Source: Gammaproteobacteria bacterium
GTDB taxonomy: Bacteria > Pseudomonadota > Gammaproteobacteria > Xanthomonadales > Wenzhouxiangellaceae
DNA: 36,509 bases
Assembly: GCA_021772955.1 (NCBI GenBank)
Contig: JAJFKZ010000107.1
Coordinates: 1-36,509 of the forward strand
Direction: 5' to 3'
A program made the position numbers and the translations under genes. Positions 1 to 8,934 of this stretch are shown piece by piece. The notes beneath the pieces are model-generated. The model saw only the letters and a program-made list of their open reading frames with translations. It ran no database searches and was not told the DNA's origin. Position 1 is the first letter of the stretch. Each line of letters begins with the position of its first letter.

Positions 1-651
1 CTGCGATATAACCCGTATGTGCAGACCAACTTCATTCTTGGGCTGGACTGTGATCAGGGACCTGAACCGTTTGAGTTGACCAAGCGTTTCATGCAGATGA
101 CCCCCGGTGCGTACCCGGCGTTTTCGCTGTTTACCGCCTATGGTCGGGCCGCGCCGCTGAATCTGGATCTGCAGCGCGCCGGGCGCGTGTTGCCAGTGCC
201 GTTTCACTTTCTCAACAGCACGCGCGGCATGAACATCAAGCCGAAAAATTACGACTGGGCCGAGTTTTACGGTTATGTGCGTGATCTGACCGCGTTTGCA
301 CACTCCTGGAATCAGGTGCGGCGCCGGTTCCAGGCCGGCAATGGACTGCTGCCCAAAGCCATTGGCGCGTTGCGCGGCGCCACCTCGAAAAAAGTGAGGT
401 ACTACGCATTGATGGAAAAAATGATGCGTGAAGACAGCGGGTTTCGTGCCTATTTTGATGGCGCCAGCAGCAAGCTGCCACAGTTTTTTCGTGAACGCAT
501 TCGTAATGATCTGGGGCCATTCTGGGCGCATTTGCCGGAAGGTGCGCTGGAGCATGATGCCTACGCCTATCTGCAAGGCCATGATGCTGCGCAAGCTGAA
601 CTACAGGCCAGGTCGGCACCCGGGTCAGTGCCGCTGGCGGTGGTTGCCTGA
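1..651 (+). CDS. C-terminal part of a radical SAM (B12-binding-type) protein, 5'-truncated by the window edge
   Basis: Frame 1 is open from base 1 (LRYNPYVQTNFILGLDCDQGPEPFELTKRFMQMTPGAYPAFSLFTAYGRAAPLN...); resembles the C-terminal region of radical SAM/B12-binding proteins. Confidence 0.55.
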   Translation: MRYNPYVQTNFILGLDCDQGPEPFELTKRFMQMTPGAYPAFSLFTAYGRAAPLNLDLQRAGRVLPVPFHFLNSTRGMNIKPKNYDWAEFYGYVRDLTAFAHSWNQVRRRFQAGNGLLPKAIGALRGATSKKVRYYALMEKMMREDSGFRAYFDGASSKLPQFFRERIRNDLGPFWAHLPEGALEHDAYAYLQGHDAAQAELQARSAPGSVPLAVVA

Positions 652-682
652 GCGCAACAACACTGGGAACTGCTCACACCAT

Positions 683-932
683 GCTAGCCCGCCTATTGCA
701 CGAGGACGGACGTTCAGGTAAGAAAAGCGTACGCACACCAATAAGTTATAACGAAATTGATCGAAATTGCAAAAGTACAGTTTGTCCTATTCGGTGTTAG
801 GAAAAATCTGCCGTCGTATTTTGGCACATCCTTCTTGAACCTTAGCCAGCTATGGCTCTGCGGACGATGCACCAAACTACTTTGGCAGATTTCCCCTAAA
901 ATCCGAATCCCTCATGCAATATGCGGGCTAGC
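683..932. repeat. Dispersed MITE-like repeat, family A copy 1 (about 250 bp)
   Basis: Ends GCTAGCCCGCCTATTGCACGAGG and (reverse complement) GCTAGCCCGCATATTGCATGAGG form a terminal inverted repeat; related copies at 23063-23249 and, inverted, 15529-15725. Confidence 0.75.
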
Positions 933-958
933 GGTGAAGCCCGACCGGCTGGCTGCCT

Positions 959-1840
959 TCAGATCTGCTCGCGTTTGGCGAGAATGCCCTCGGAAAGTGC
1001 AAACGAATTAGGGTTGTCGACATCGATGGGGCCAAATGCGTAAGGTAAAAACACCGCTTCCATGCGCAGCCCCAGATTCCGGCCGATGCGGCGTATGAGT
1101 TTTTCGGTGGTGGTGAGTTTGAACTTGTAGAGCAGGAATGGCATCACCCCGAAAGCTTTGAGAATGCGCCAGTGCTTTTTCCCAAACTGTCCGCCAGAGC
1201 GGAATATGTTTACACCGCGCAAGGTTTTACGGTTGTGCAAGAAGTACAGATTGCAGGATGAAAAGCCACCATCTTGCAGCCAGTGCCAATGCAGGCCGGA
1301 ATCAGGAATGGTTGCGGTCACATGCTCTTCTTTGGTCAGGCCCAAAGCAACATCACAATCCAAAGCACTGCTTTGCGTAACAAAGTCCTTAATCAGTTCG
1401 GCTGTGTGCAGGGCATTGTCGCCGGTCGTGATCAACAATGGCCAGTTCGCATCCTCAATCAGCTCGGCGGCAACCAGCACACTGTCGGCCAGATTGCCCG
1501 CGGCTGGAACGGCGACTACCGTTCCGGCCTGCAGCCAATCGCGCAAGCGTGCGCCATCCTGTAATACGGTAGCCTCATCAATGCAGACATAGGCCATATC
1601 CACACAGCCACTGTCCAGCAATGCGGCGATCACTCGTTCGAGCATGATCTGGCCATGAATGTGCAGCATGCATTTGTGCGTTACATCAACATTGGCACAC
1701 AATGGATCAGGCTCGCCTGGGCGGCGGGCCGCCATGATCAGAGCGCTGGCTTTATTCGCCTTGCCACTGGTCTTGCCACTGGTCTTGCCATCAGACTCGG
1801 GCCGGTGAGCGCTGCTGGTCTGTTGTTCTGGCATGTTCAT
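959..1840 (-). CDS. MobA-like NTP transferase / nucleotidyltransferase-like protein
   Basis: ORF with SALIMAARRPGEPDPL, KCMLHIHGQIMLERVIAAL and LLITTGDNAL motifs; ATG at 1840 preceded by AGGAG-like RBS. Confidence 0.6.
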   Translation of the reverse strand: MNMPEQQTSSAHRPESDGKTSGKTSGKANKASALIMAARRPGEPDPLCANVDVTHKCMLHIHGQIMLERVIAALLDSGCVDMAYVCIDEATVLQDGARLRDWLQAGTVVAVPAAGNLADSVLVAAELIEDANWPLLITTGDNALHTAELIKDFVTQSSALDCDVALGLTKEEHVTATIPDSGLHWHWLQDGGFSSCNLYFLHNRKTLRGVNIFRSGGQFGKKHWRILKAFGVMPFLLYKFKLTTTEKLIRRIGRNLGLRMEAVFLPYAFGPIDVDNPNSFALSEGILAKREQI

Positions 1841-1862
1841 TGCTCCTTTTGGTCGGTCTTGC

Positions 1863-3287
1863 TCAAGTTTCAGGTTTGCTGCTGATGCTGGCAAAATAGC
1901 GACTCATGTCACTGCTGTGTGGCAGCTGCGCAAACGTTAGCAGAGCCTGACGCAGCGCCTGTTGATGGTCGGCATCAAGGTGGCCACTGCTACACTCATC
2001 AAACTTGTCCCAGTACTGGGAGGTGGGGAAGGGTGCGTCGATACTGCCCTTGGGCAGCATTGTTTGACTGCGCCAACTGCGGCCATCGTAGCCATGCGCG
2101 ATCAGTACTGTTGGCGTGATGCTTTCCAGTGCGGCAATGGGGTGCAGTTCAATCTTGTCGCAATGCCTGAGTACGCTGCTGCGGTGTACAGCACTGTCGG
2201 TGAAATCATCAAGACGGGCCTGGCCCGTTTCCAGCAGACAAGCCAGTGCGTATTGCATGGAAAACTTGGCCTGCAGGCCGGTCGCGGGTCGGTGATAGAA
2301 CAGATTGTTGAGATTGGCCGCCGGGGCATGCACTTCAATGCGTTGAATCTGATCGCCGCCGAGTTGTTGTTGCTGCATCAAATCCTGCAACAAATCCATG
2401 GCTCGATGCGCGCTGCCGCAGTTGGGAAAGCGTTTCACACGGTAGCCGTGATGGGTGATTAACAATGGCTCACCCACCGGCTCCAGATTAAAACTGAGCG
2501 TTTGACCGTGCTCGGCACCGTTCAGCTCGGCCTTGAGCTGCTCGCGATCGGGACCCACCATCAGCGTGTTCATGCCATGCTTGCCATCCAGCGTGTGCAA
2601 GCCAGCCTGCATGCCCTGCTGTGCCAGCGTGGCTGCCATGATACCGCGCATCGCAGCCAGGCCAGCATGCAACGGTTTGGTCATGGTGCCAAATTGGGAC
2701 ATGAAACCTGACGCCATGCTGCTGGCCAGTGACAGTGCATGCGTGCATTGTGCAGCGTTCAGCCGCAACAGGCGGGCGCAGGCAGCGGCGGCCCCGAACA
2801 CGCCGACTGTGGCGGTAGCGTGCCAGCCGCGGTCGCGGTGGGTCGGATTGACGCCCTGGCCGATGCGACCCATGATCTGCAAACCCACAATATAGGCATC
2901 CAGCACCTGGGCACCTGACGATTGCTCGGCATCGGCCAATGCCAGAATGGCCGGGTACAGCACGGTAGAGGCGTGCGCCTTGGGCGGATCAAAATTGTCG
3001 TCATAATCCAGCGCATGGCCTGCCGTGCCGTTCACCAGTGCGGCCCATGGCGCTGGTAATTTGTTATCCAGGCCGGTGACATAGGCGGATTTGATGGCCT
3101 GTTGACCCGACCACAACTGTACCGATTGCAGTGCTATCCGCGTGGCTGGCTCGACCGCGCCGGGGATCATCACCGCCACGGTGTCGATCAACTCGCGGTG
3201 CGCGCTGATAAGCGCAGCTTGCGGCCAGTCGTTGTCAGCTGAGGCCACCCATTGCGCATAGACCTGAGTCGGGGTCAATTTGCTCAT
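1863..3287 (-). CDS. MmgE/PrpD family protein (2-methylcitrate dehydratase-like)
   Basis: 474-aa ORF; NGTAGHALDYDD, HASTVLYPAILALAD, GWHATATVGVFGAAAACARLL and KPLHAGLAA typical of MmgE/PrpD. Confidence 0.85.
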   Translation of the reverse strand: MSKLTPTQVYAQWVASADNDWPQAALISAHRELIDTVAVMIPGAVEPATRIALQSVQLWSGQQAIKSAYVTGLDNKLPAPWAALVNGTAGHALDYDDNFDPPKAHASTVLYPAILALADAEQSSGAQVLDAYIVGLQIMGRIGQGVNPTHRDRGWHATATVGVFGAAAACARLLRLNAAQCTHALSLASSMASGFMSQFGTMTKPLHAGLAAMRGIMAATLAQQGMQAGLHTLDGKHGMNTLMVGPDREQLKAELNGAEHGQTLSFNLEPVGEPLLITHHGYRVKRFPNCGSAHRAMDLLQDLMQQQQLGGDQIQRIEVHAPAANLNNLFYHRPATGLQAKFSMQYALACLLETGQARLDDFTDSAVHRSSVLRHCDKIELHPIAALESITPTVLIAHGYDGRSWRSQTMLPKGSIDAPFPTSQYWDKFDECSSGHLDADHQQALRQALLTFAQLPHSSDMSRYFASISSKPET

Positions 3288-3293
3288 GATCAG

Positions 3294-4604
3294 TTACAGG
3301 GTCTTGTCGACCAACGCTGGAACCAGGGCCGATTTAATGTCATACACCAGACAAGGCTGGCGACACAGAGAGCGTACCCAGTCGGCACCACGCTGCAGAA
3401 ATTCATCGTGAGGTACCGCCATGATCACACAGTCGTAGTGGTTTTGTGGTGGTTCACCGGCCAGGCTCACGCCCAATTCATGTTCTGAGTCGGCGCTACG
3501 TACCAGCGGATCATAGACGTCGATGGTGCCGACCATACTGACCAGATAACGGTGGATATCCACCACTTTGGAGTTGCGCAAATCTGGGCAGTTCTCCTTG
3601 AAGGTGATACCCAGGATCAGGACATTGGCCTTGGTCACTTCGATATCACGCTGGGTCATCATGCGTGTGACTTTACGCGCGATGTAGGTACCCATGCTGT
3701 TGTTGATGCGACGTCCGGAGATGATCAAATCCGGGTGGTGACCGACGCGCTGGGACTTGTGGATCAGGTAATAGGGGTCAACACCAATACAGTGGCCACC
3801 CACCAATCCTGGTTTGAACGGCAAGAAATTCCATTTCGTGCCGGCAGCTTCCAGCACCTCGTAGGTGCGTAAATCCATGTGGTCGCAGATGATGGCCAAC
3901 TCGTTCATCAATGCAATGTTGACATCACGCTGTGCATTTTCCACCACTTTGGCCATTTCGGCAGTGCGGATCGAGGCGGCCTTGAAGGTGCCGGCCACAA
4001 TGATCTTGCTGTAGAGTGCATCGACAAATTCAGCGCATTCGTGGGTCAATCCTGAAGTGATCTTCATGATGTTCTTGAGCTTGCGGTCCTTGTCGGCCGG
4101 ATTGATTCGCTCTGGGCTGTAACCCAGCGCGAAGTCCTTGCCGGCTTTGTGTCCGGATTGTTCCAGCAGTGGTTGGCACAGCTCCTGCGTAACGCCAGGG
4201 TACACGGTCGATTCATAGATCACGGTGTCGCCGGCTTGCAGGTAACCGGCGATCAATTCAGTCGCACTGATAATGGCTCCCAAATCAGGCTGGTGACTCA
4301 AATCGATGGGCGTCGGCACAGTGACGATGTAAACATTGCACTGGGCAATGTCTTCGGCTGCGGCAGAAAAGAGCAGGTTGTTTGCTGATTGCAGTTCGGC
4401 ACTGGTTGCTTCGCGGGTCAGATCGATGCCTGCACGAAGCTCCTCAATACGCTGCGCATTGATATCAAAACCTACCACCGGGTAATGCTGCTGAAAGGCC
4501 AGCGCCAGCGGCAGCCCTACGTAACCCATACCAACCACGCAGATGCGCAGCTGCGCAGGAAACTGCAGCGAGCTCGCGCCGCCGCCATTGATTGTTTGAT
4601 TCAT
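3294..4604 (-). CDS. UDP-glucose/GDP-mannose dehydrogenase family nucleotide-sugar dehydrogenase (TviB/WbpA-like)
   Basis: CVVGMGYVGLPLALAF NAD-binding motif, YESTVYPGVTQE, GYSPERINPAD, GLVGGHCIGVDPYYL. Confidence 0.9.
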   Translation of the reverse strand: MNQTINGGGASSLQFPAQLRICVVGMGYVGLPLALAFQQHYPVVGFDINAQRIEELRAGIDLTREATSAELQSANNLLFSAAAEDIAQCNVYIVTVPTPIDLSHQPDLGAIISATELIAGYLQAGDTVIYESTVYPGVTQELCQPLLEQSGHKAGKDFALGYSPERINPADKDRKLKNIMKITSGLTHECAEFVDALYSKIIVAGTFKAASIRTAEMAKVVENAQRDVNIALMNELAIICDHMDLRTYEVLEAAGTKWNFLPFKPGLVGGHCIGVDPYYLIHKSQRVGHHPDLIISGRRINNSMGTYIARKVTRMMTQRDIEVTKANVLILGITFKENCPDLRNSKVVDIHRYLVSMVGTIDVYDPLVRSADSEHELGVSLAGEPPQNHYDCVIMAVPHDEFLQRGADWVRSLCRQPCLVYDIKSALVPALVDKTL

Positions 4605-4610
4605 GCTTGC

Positions 4611-5393
4611 TCAGCTGTGAGTGGTAATCCAGTAACCGGATAAAATCCGCTCACCACGTTGACCGGAATCGGTTTCAGACAATACCCGTTTGCCGATGCC
4701 TGATAAATTATTGTCATGCATGCGGTAGTGGAATAATGGTTCGGGGATGTGCAGGCCAGTCCAGCCCTGGTCGACCATGCGCAGCCACTTGTGATGCTTG
4801 GTACCCACCTTGATGCTGGTGTCAAACGGCATGACTGATAAATAGGCTGCGCTGAGACACAGCGCCGGTTCAGGTATGTAGGACATGGTTTTGAGCTTGT
4901 CAGCATCGAAGTCGGTGGAGCGGCCGCGATCAATGACATCGCTGTGCTCATCGATCAGTAAACAGTCACTGTAGACGATGGCCAGGTGCGGATCAGCTTG
5001 CCTGGCTGTGAGCATGGTCTGCAGGGTGCGCTCGATGTAATCCGGCGTCAGCTGATCGTCAGCATCCAGTGTCAGCATGTAGGGTGAGGTAATTTCATGC
5101 ATGACTGCGTTCAAGGCAGACAGTTTGCCACTGTTTGGCGACTGGCGATGAAAAACCGTACGTCGGCTGGCGCTGCTGGGCGGCAAGGTGTCGGTGATCA
5201 CGGCGACGGAATCATCCGTGCTGCCATCATCGACGACGATGATGTCCAGTGCCTGATGGGTTTGCTGCAAGACGCTGTTCAGGGTTTCTGCAATATAGCG
5301 ACCATAATTGTGGTTGGGAATGATCACACTGACACGCTGCTGCGTCGCCTGACTGTGAAGGTCGCTGTTGACCGGTTTTGCGTTGCTGTTCAT
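4611..5393 (-). CDS. Glycosyltransferase family 2
   Basis: VSVIIPNHNYGRYIAETLNSVLQQTHQALDIIVVDDGSTDDS and LTLDADDQL motifs. Confidence 0.88.
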   Translation of the reverse strand: MNSNAKPVNSDLHSQATQQRVSVIIPNHNYGRYIAETLNSVLQQTHQALDIIVVDDGSTDDSVAVITDTLPPSSASRRTVFHRQSPNSGKLSALNAVMHEITSPYMLTLDADDQLTPDYIERTLQTMLTARQADPHLAIVYSDCLLIDEHSDVIDRGRSTDFDADKLKTMSYIPEPALCLSAAYLSVMPFDTSIKVGTKHHKWLRMVDQGWTGLHIPEPLFHYRMHDNNLSGIGKRVLSETDSGQRGERILSGYWITTHS

Positions 5394-5426
5394 AAAATGG
5401 TTCTCTGAGTGCTTTTGGGCGCCAGC

Positions 5427-6671
5427 TTAGCCATGCTGCTGGCCTTGCTCAAGGCCGCATGCGTGGTCTTGTTGGTAGCGAATGTTTTGTGCCGAATTCA
5501 GCATTTGCAGCCAGCTGCTTTGACAGTAGTGGTCAACGCTAGCGATTTGTTGCGCGGTCAGCGCATTGCGCTTTCTGTGGCTGTCATCCTTGAATGAGGT
5601 TGTGTTCTGATCATCCTTGGAGTAGATTTGAAATTGTTCCAGCATCTGCTGTAATTGACCGGCAGAAACTTCCAGGTCAAACGCATCGGCAAGAATCTGC
5701 TGCATGGTATCGGCTTTGAAGTTGGCATAGTTTACCAGCTTGAGGTCAGTCCTGGCATGCATTACCGTGTCAAAACAGTGCGCATAGCAGGCTGACAAAT
5801 ACTCCAGATCAGTCAAGGTTGCCATTTCTGCAGTACTCATACCGCTGAGAAATTCCGCCTGGGGCTTGTTTCGGGCCATCAATATCGCCGTGGTTTCATG
5901 CAATACCGAGGCAATGACTTCTACCGGATTCCGATACATGTACATCATCGGCGTGTCTGGAAAACAAGCTTGAATAAAATCCACGTACAAGGCATTCCAA
6001 CTGATCAGCTTGATGAAAATGTGGCTCTCGCCAGTTCGCCGTTGCTGGCACAGCAGTTCGATCAGATTTCGAAACCGTGTTCGGTTCAGTTCATTGTCAA
6101 AATCGGTAGCACGCTTGTGATCCATCCAGTTGCCAGAAATCCAGGCCCAGAATCCATGTTGCAAGATGGTCGGCTGGTTGATGATGCCGATACCTTCAGC
6201 GCGCGCCAGTGCCTTGCCCAACAGGGTTGATCCACAGCGCGATACATGCAGGATAAAGCCTCTGGGAGCGCGCGCATGCTGCAACAGATGGGGCTCATCC
6301 AGCAGTCTGACCGAGGTGCTGAAGTAGTCGGTGATGCGATCGTCTAGGGCGAGCTGTTGAATACTGTAAATGTGCTGCCATTCCCGATAACGGTAGCTGC
6401 CCAGATCAGCAAAATAGATCAGCTCCAGATCCGGATTGATGGCGATCGGGACCAACTGCGGGTTGGTTCGGATACAGGCGCTGGCCGCGGAGATTGCAAG
6501 CTGCCGTGCTGGCAGTTCTGGCAGCAAGGCCTCCACCACTTGATGTTCCGGTAAGGCGAACAGTGGTGGGTTCAGATTATTGCGGTCATCGAACACCCGC
6601 TCGCCCTCAATCTTCTTGTCACTGACTTCTGACCTGGTGGGGGTCGATGCGCTTGACTTGCTCATGTGCAT
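5427..6671 (-). CDS. Sulfotransferase family protein
   Basis: RGFILHVSRCGSTLLGKALA (PAPS 5'-phosphosulfate-binding-like loop) and FPDTPMMYMYRNPVEVIASVL (3'-phosphate-binding-like). Start placed at MHMSKSS; the upstream extension overlaps the next gene. Confidence 0.7.
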   Translation of the reverse strand: MHMSKSSASTPTRSEVSDKKIEGERVFDDRNNLNPPLFALPEHQVVEALLPELPARQLAISAASACIRTNPQLVPIAINPDLELIYFADLGSYRYREWQHIYSIQQLALDDRITDYFSTSVRLLDEPHLLQHARAPRGFILHVSRCGSTLLGKALARAEGIGIINQPTILQHGFWAWISGNWMDHKRATDFDNELNRTRFRNLIELLCQQRRTGESHIFIKLISWNALYVDFIQACFPDTPMMYMYRNPVEVIASVLHETTAILMARNKPQAEFLSGMSTAEMATLTDLEYLSACYAHCFDTVMHARTDLKLVNYANFKADTMQQILADAFDLEVSAGQLQQMLEQFQIYSKDDQNTTSFKDDSHRKRNALTAQQIASVDHYCQSSWLQMLNSAQNIRYQQDHACGLEQGQQHG

Positions 6672-6795
6672 ATTATAAACCGCTGTTGCTTCTGGCGTAG
6701 GTGCGTTGTCGGCAAAACTTGAACCACCACAAGCGCGGGTGCTGGAGTCACCGCAGTCGATCAGGGGGCGCATGATCCGGGGCAGTGCCTGGTGA

Positions 6796-7587
6796 TCAGG
6801 CCGGATTCGGGGGCAGGTTCTGCAGCAATTGCCGCAGTGCTTGCAAGCCCTGTACCAGTCTCGGGCCGGGCCGCCCCAACCAGGCCTCACTGATGGCATG
6901 GATCTGGCCATTGCGCACGGCCGGAATGGCTTCCCAGTCCTTGCGTCTGGCCACAATATGCGGTCGATAATGACGCACATCGACACCGCACCAGGACATG
7001 ATGATCAGTTGCGGTGCGGCAAGTTGTGCCTGCCGCGTACTGATCTCAAGACTGGCTTGCGCTTGATCTGCCCAGGGGTTGTGGCCACCAGCCATCGTTA
7101 TCAGCTGTGTGGCCCAGGACAGTTGCGCCGGCACGATGACCGGCTTTGGCCACCACTCCAGCAGTACTGGCGCAGGCTGTGTCCGGCGCTCTGCTTCAGG
7201 TACACGCCAGTAATCAATCTGGCGCAGAAAATCATGCGCCAGGCGACGTCCACGATCGGGCACCTGCAAGGCCGTTGCGATGCTGATCATATCCGCTGCA
7301 ATATCGGTAATCGACCGCGGTGCGGTAACCAGCAATGGCAGGTCTCTTGATTTGAGCCTGGCAATCACGCGCTCGTGGCCAGGCACGGTATTGGAGGCAA
7401 TGACCAGATCGGGTTTCAGTGCCGCAACTTTATCCGGGTCCACATCCAGGTCGGCACCAACTCGGGGCAAGGGCGCTACGATGGCCGGCGGGTAGTCCGA
7501 GTGATCATCAACGCCGACCAGCAGCTGTGCACAGCCAAGTGCACAGATGATTTCTGTGTTGGAGCAACTGTGACTAACGACACGCAT
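6796..7587 (-). CDS. Cobalamin-binding protein (BtuF-like periplasmic-binding fold)
   Basis: MRVVSHSCSNTEIICALGCAQLLVGVDDHSDYP, VAALKPDLVIASNT, WWPKPVIVPAQLSWATQLITMAGG; start could also be 7623. Confidence 0.75.
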   Translation of the reverse strand: MRVVSHSCSNTEIICALGCAQLLVGVDDHSDYPPAIVAPLPRVGADLDVDPDKVAALKPDLVIASNTVPGHERVIARLKSRDLPLLVTAPRSITDIAADMISIATALQVPDRGRRLAHDFLRQIDYWRVPEAERRTQPAPVLLEWWPKPVIVPAQLSWATQLITMAGGHNPWADQAQASLEISTRQAQLAAPQLIIMSWCGVDVRHYRPHIVARRKDWEAIPAVRNGQIHAISEAWLGRPGPRLVQGLQALRQLLQNLPPNPA

Positions 7588-7704
7588 CAGCGCAGCGTGG
7601 CAGCGCATGCAGCGCTCATTCAAGTGTGGTCATGGTTGTGGGGTTGTGGAGGCCGCCAGCAGCAGCACATTGCTGCCATAGAGCGCTGGGCCTGGCTGAT
7701 TGGC

Positions 7705-8532
7705 TTATTGTCGGCTTCTGGCCACACCGGCTGACGCGCTTAGTGCCGAGCTACCGGAAGCACCACGAGCGACTCTCGCGGCAGACGTTGGGCTTCGGCC
7801 TGATCGGCTTGATCTGAAGCCGTGGCGATCGTGGCCGAAACGGCGGCGGTCGCCACGGAAGCCATAGCCACCACGGAAGCCGCCATAATAGCCTGGATAA
7901 CCGTAGAATCCACCTCGATAGTGGCCTCCATACAGCCCGTGGCCATAGAAACTGTGACCAAAGCCGCCGAAATACCATGGGTAGGCAAACGCGGACCCGT
8001 AATAGCCATAGCCGTAGTAAGACGGCTGTCGATAGCGGGCCACGTAATAGCCATAGTCTTCCTGGTAGCTGCTGCCGGCGTAATAACCGCCGTTTTGCTC
8101 CGGCCATAGCAACAGCACTTCGGTGGCGATAACGGCATAGCGGTAGTCAAAGTCATTGATCTGGGTGGTTTCGACGGCCTGGATGCGGCCGGTAACCGTG
8201 ACTTCGCGTCCGGCCGCAAAAATAGCCGGATCCAGAAAACCGGATTTGCAGGCCACGAAGCGCCCAGTGCTGATATCCGGTGCAACCGGTCTGGCCAAAC
8301 TTTCATCCAGCGTCTGACCCAACACCTCCATGCAGGAATCATCATCAACGGTGTAGGTCTTGAGGATGGTGCCGCCCCAACGCACCTGTTGGCCAATCAT
8401 GGTCTCGTTTTTGGCCACGTCCGCGGGTTGGATGAAGGCAAAGTCACCAGCCAGCGGTTTGGGCATGGATACGCAACCGCTGATGCCAGTCAACATCATC
8501 AGGGCAGTTAGGTATAACGCTGATCGGATCAT
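7705..8532 (-). CDS. Slp family outer-membrane lipoprotein with Gly/Tyr-rich C-terminal extension
   Basis: Lipobox-like LTGISGC, Slp-like N-terminal core (VRWGGTILKT, GREVTVTGRI), then YYGYGYYG/GGFYGYPGYYGGFRGGYGFRG low-complexity tail. Confidence 0.75.
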   Translation of the reverse strand: MIRSALYLTALMMLTGISGCVSMPKPLAGDFAFIQPADVAKNETMIGQQVRWGGTILKTYTVDDDSCMEVLGQTLDESLARPVAPDISTGRFVACKSGFLDPAIFAAGREVTVTGRIQAVETTQINDFDYRYAVIATEVLLLWPEQNGGYYAGSSYQEDYGYYVARYRQPSYYGYGYYGSAFAYPWYFGGFGHSFYGHGLYGGHYRGGFYGYPGYYGGFRGGYGFRGDRRRFGHDRHGFRSSRSGRSPTSAARVARGASGSSALSASAGVARSRQ

Positions 8533-8572
8533 TAAGTTTGCTCGGGCTCTATACGAATGCTATGACACCGGT

Positions 8573-8905
8573 TCAGTCCATGAGTTCGTTGACTTTTGCG
8601 GCGCAGATGAAGTCGTTTTCAGACAAGCCGTTAATCGCATGCGTGGTGAAGGTGACCAGACAGAAATTGTAGCCGGCACTGAAGTCGGGATGGTGCATCT
8701 GCTGGTTGGCAATCCAGGCCAGGGCATTGATGAAAGCCATGGTCTTGTAAAAGCCCTTGAATTCGAATCGACGCTGAATGGCTTTGCCATCATTTTGTAG
8801 CGTCCAGCCAGTCAGCTGCTGTAGCAGTTTGCTGGCTTGCTCGTTACTTAGTGGTTGGGTGCCGCCTTCGCAGGGCACGCATTTTTGTTGTGCTAAATCT
8901 GTCAT
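8573..8905 (-). CDS. phhB: Pterin-4a-carbinolamine dehydratase
   Basis: MTDLAQQKCVPCEGG...GWTLQNDGKAIQRRFEFKGFYKTMAFINALAWIANQQMHHPDFSAGYNFC; adjacent to phhA. Confidence 0.92.
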   Translation of the reverse strand: MTDLAQQKCVPCEGGTQPLSNEQASKLLQQLTGWTLQNDGKAIQRRFEFKGFYKTMAFINALAWIANQQMHHPDFSAGYNFCLVTFTTHAINGLSENDFICAAKVNELMD

Positions 8906-8934
8906 ACAGGTCTCCTTGGGAATCTTGGCAATGC

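Noticed and set aside
757-1011. ORF 757-1011 (+), and the similar peptide in ORF 15336-15626 (-)
   Set aside because: Both translate the same family A repeat (SQLWLCGRC...), so the similarity reflects the non-coding repeat.
1158-1592. Numerous 60-150 aa ORFs antisense to the clear genes (e.g. this one, and those opposite parE/parC)
   Set aside because: They overlap strongly supported CDSs and show no recognizable domains; typical of moderately high-GC DNA.
6672-6986. N-terminal extension of the sulfotransferase ORF (MSMCVIIDRIL...)
   Set aside because: It overlaps the 3' end of the BtuF-like gene and lacks family-like sequence; start placed at 6671.
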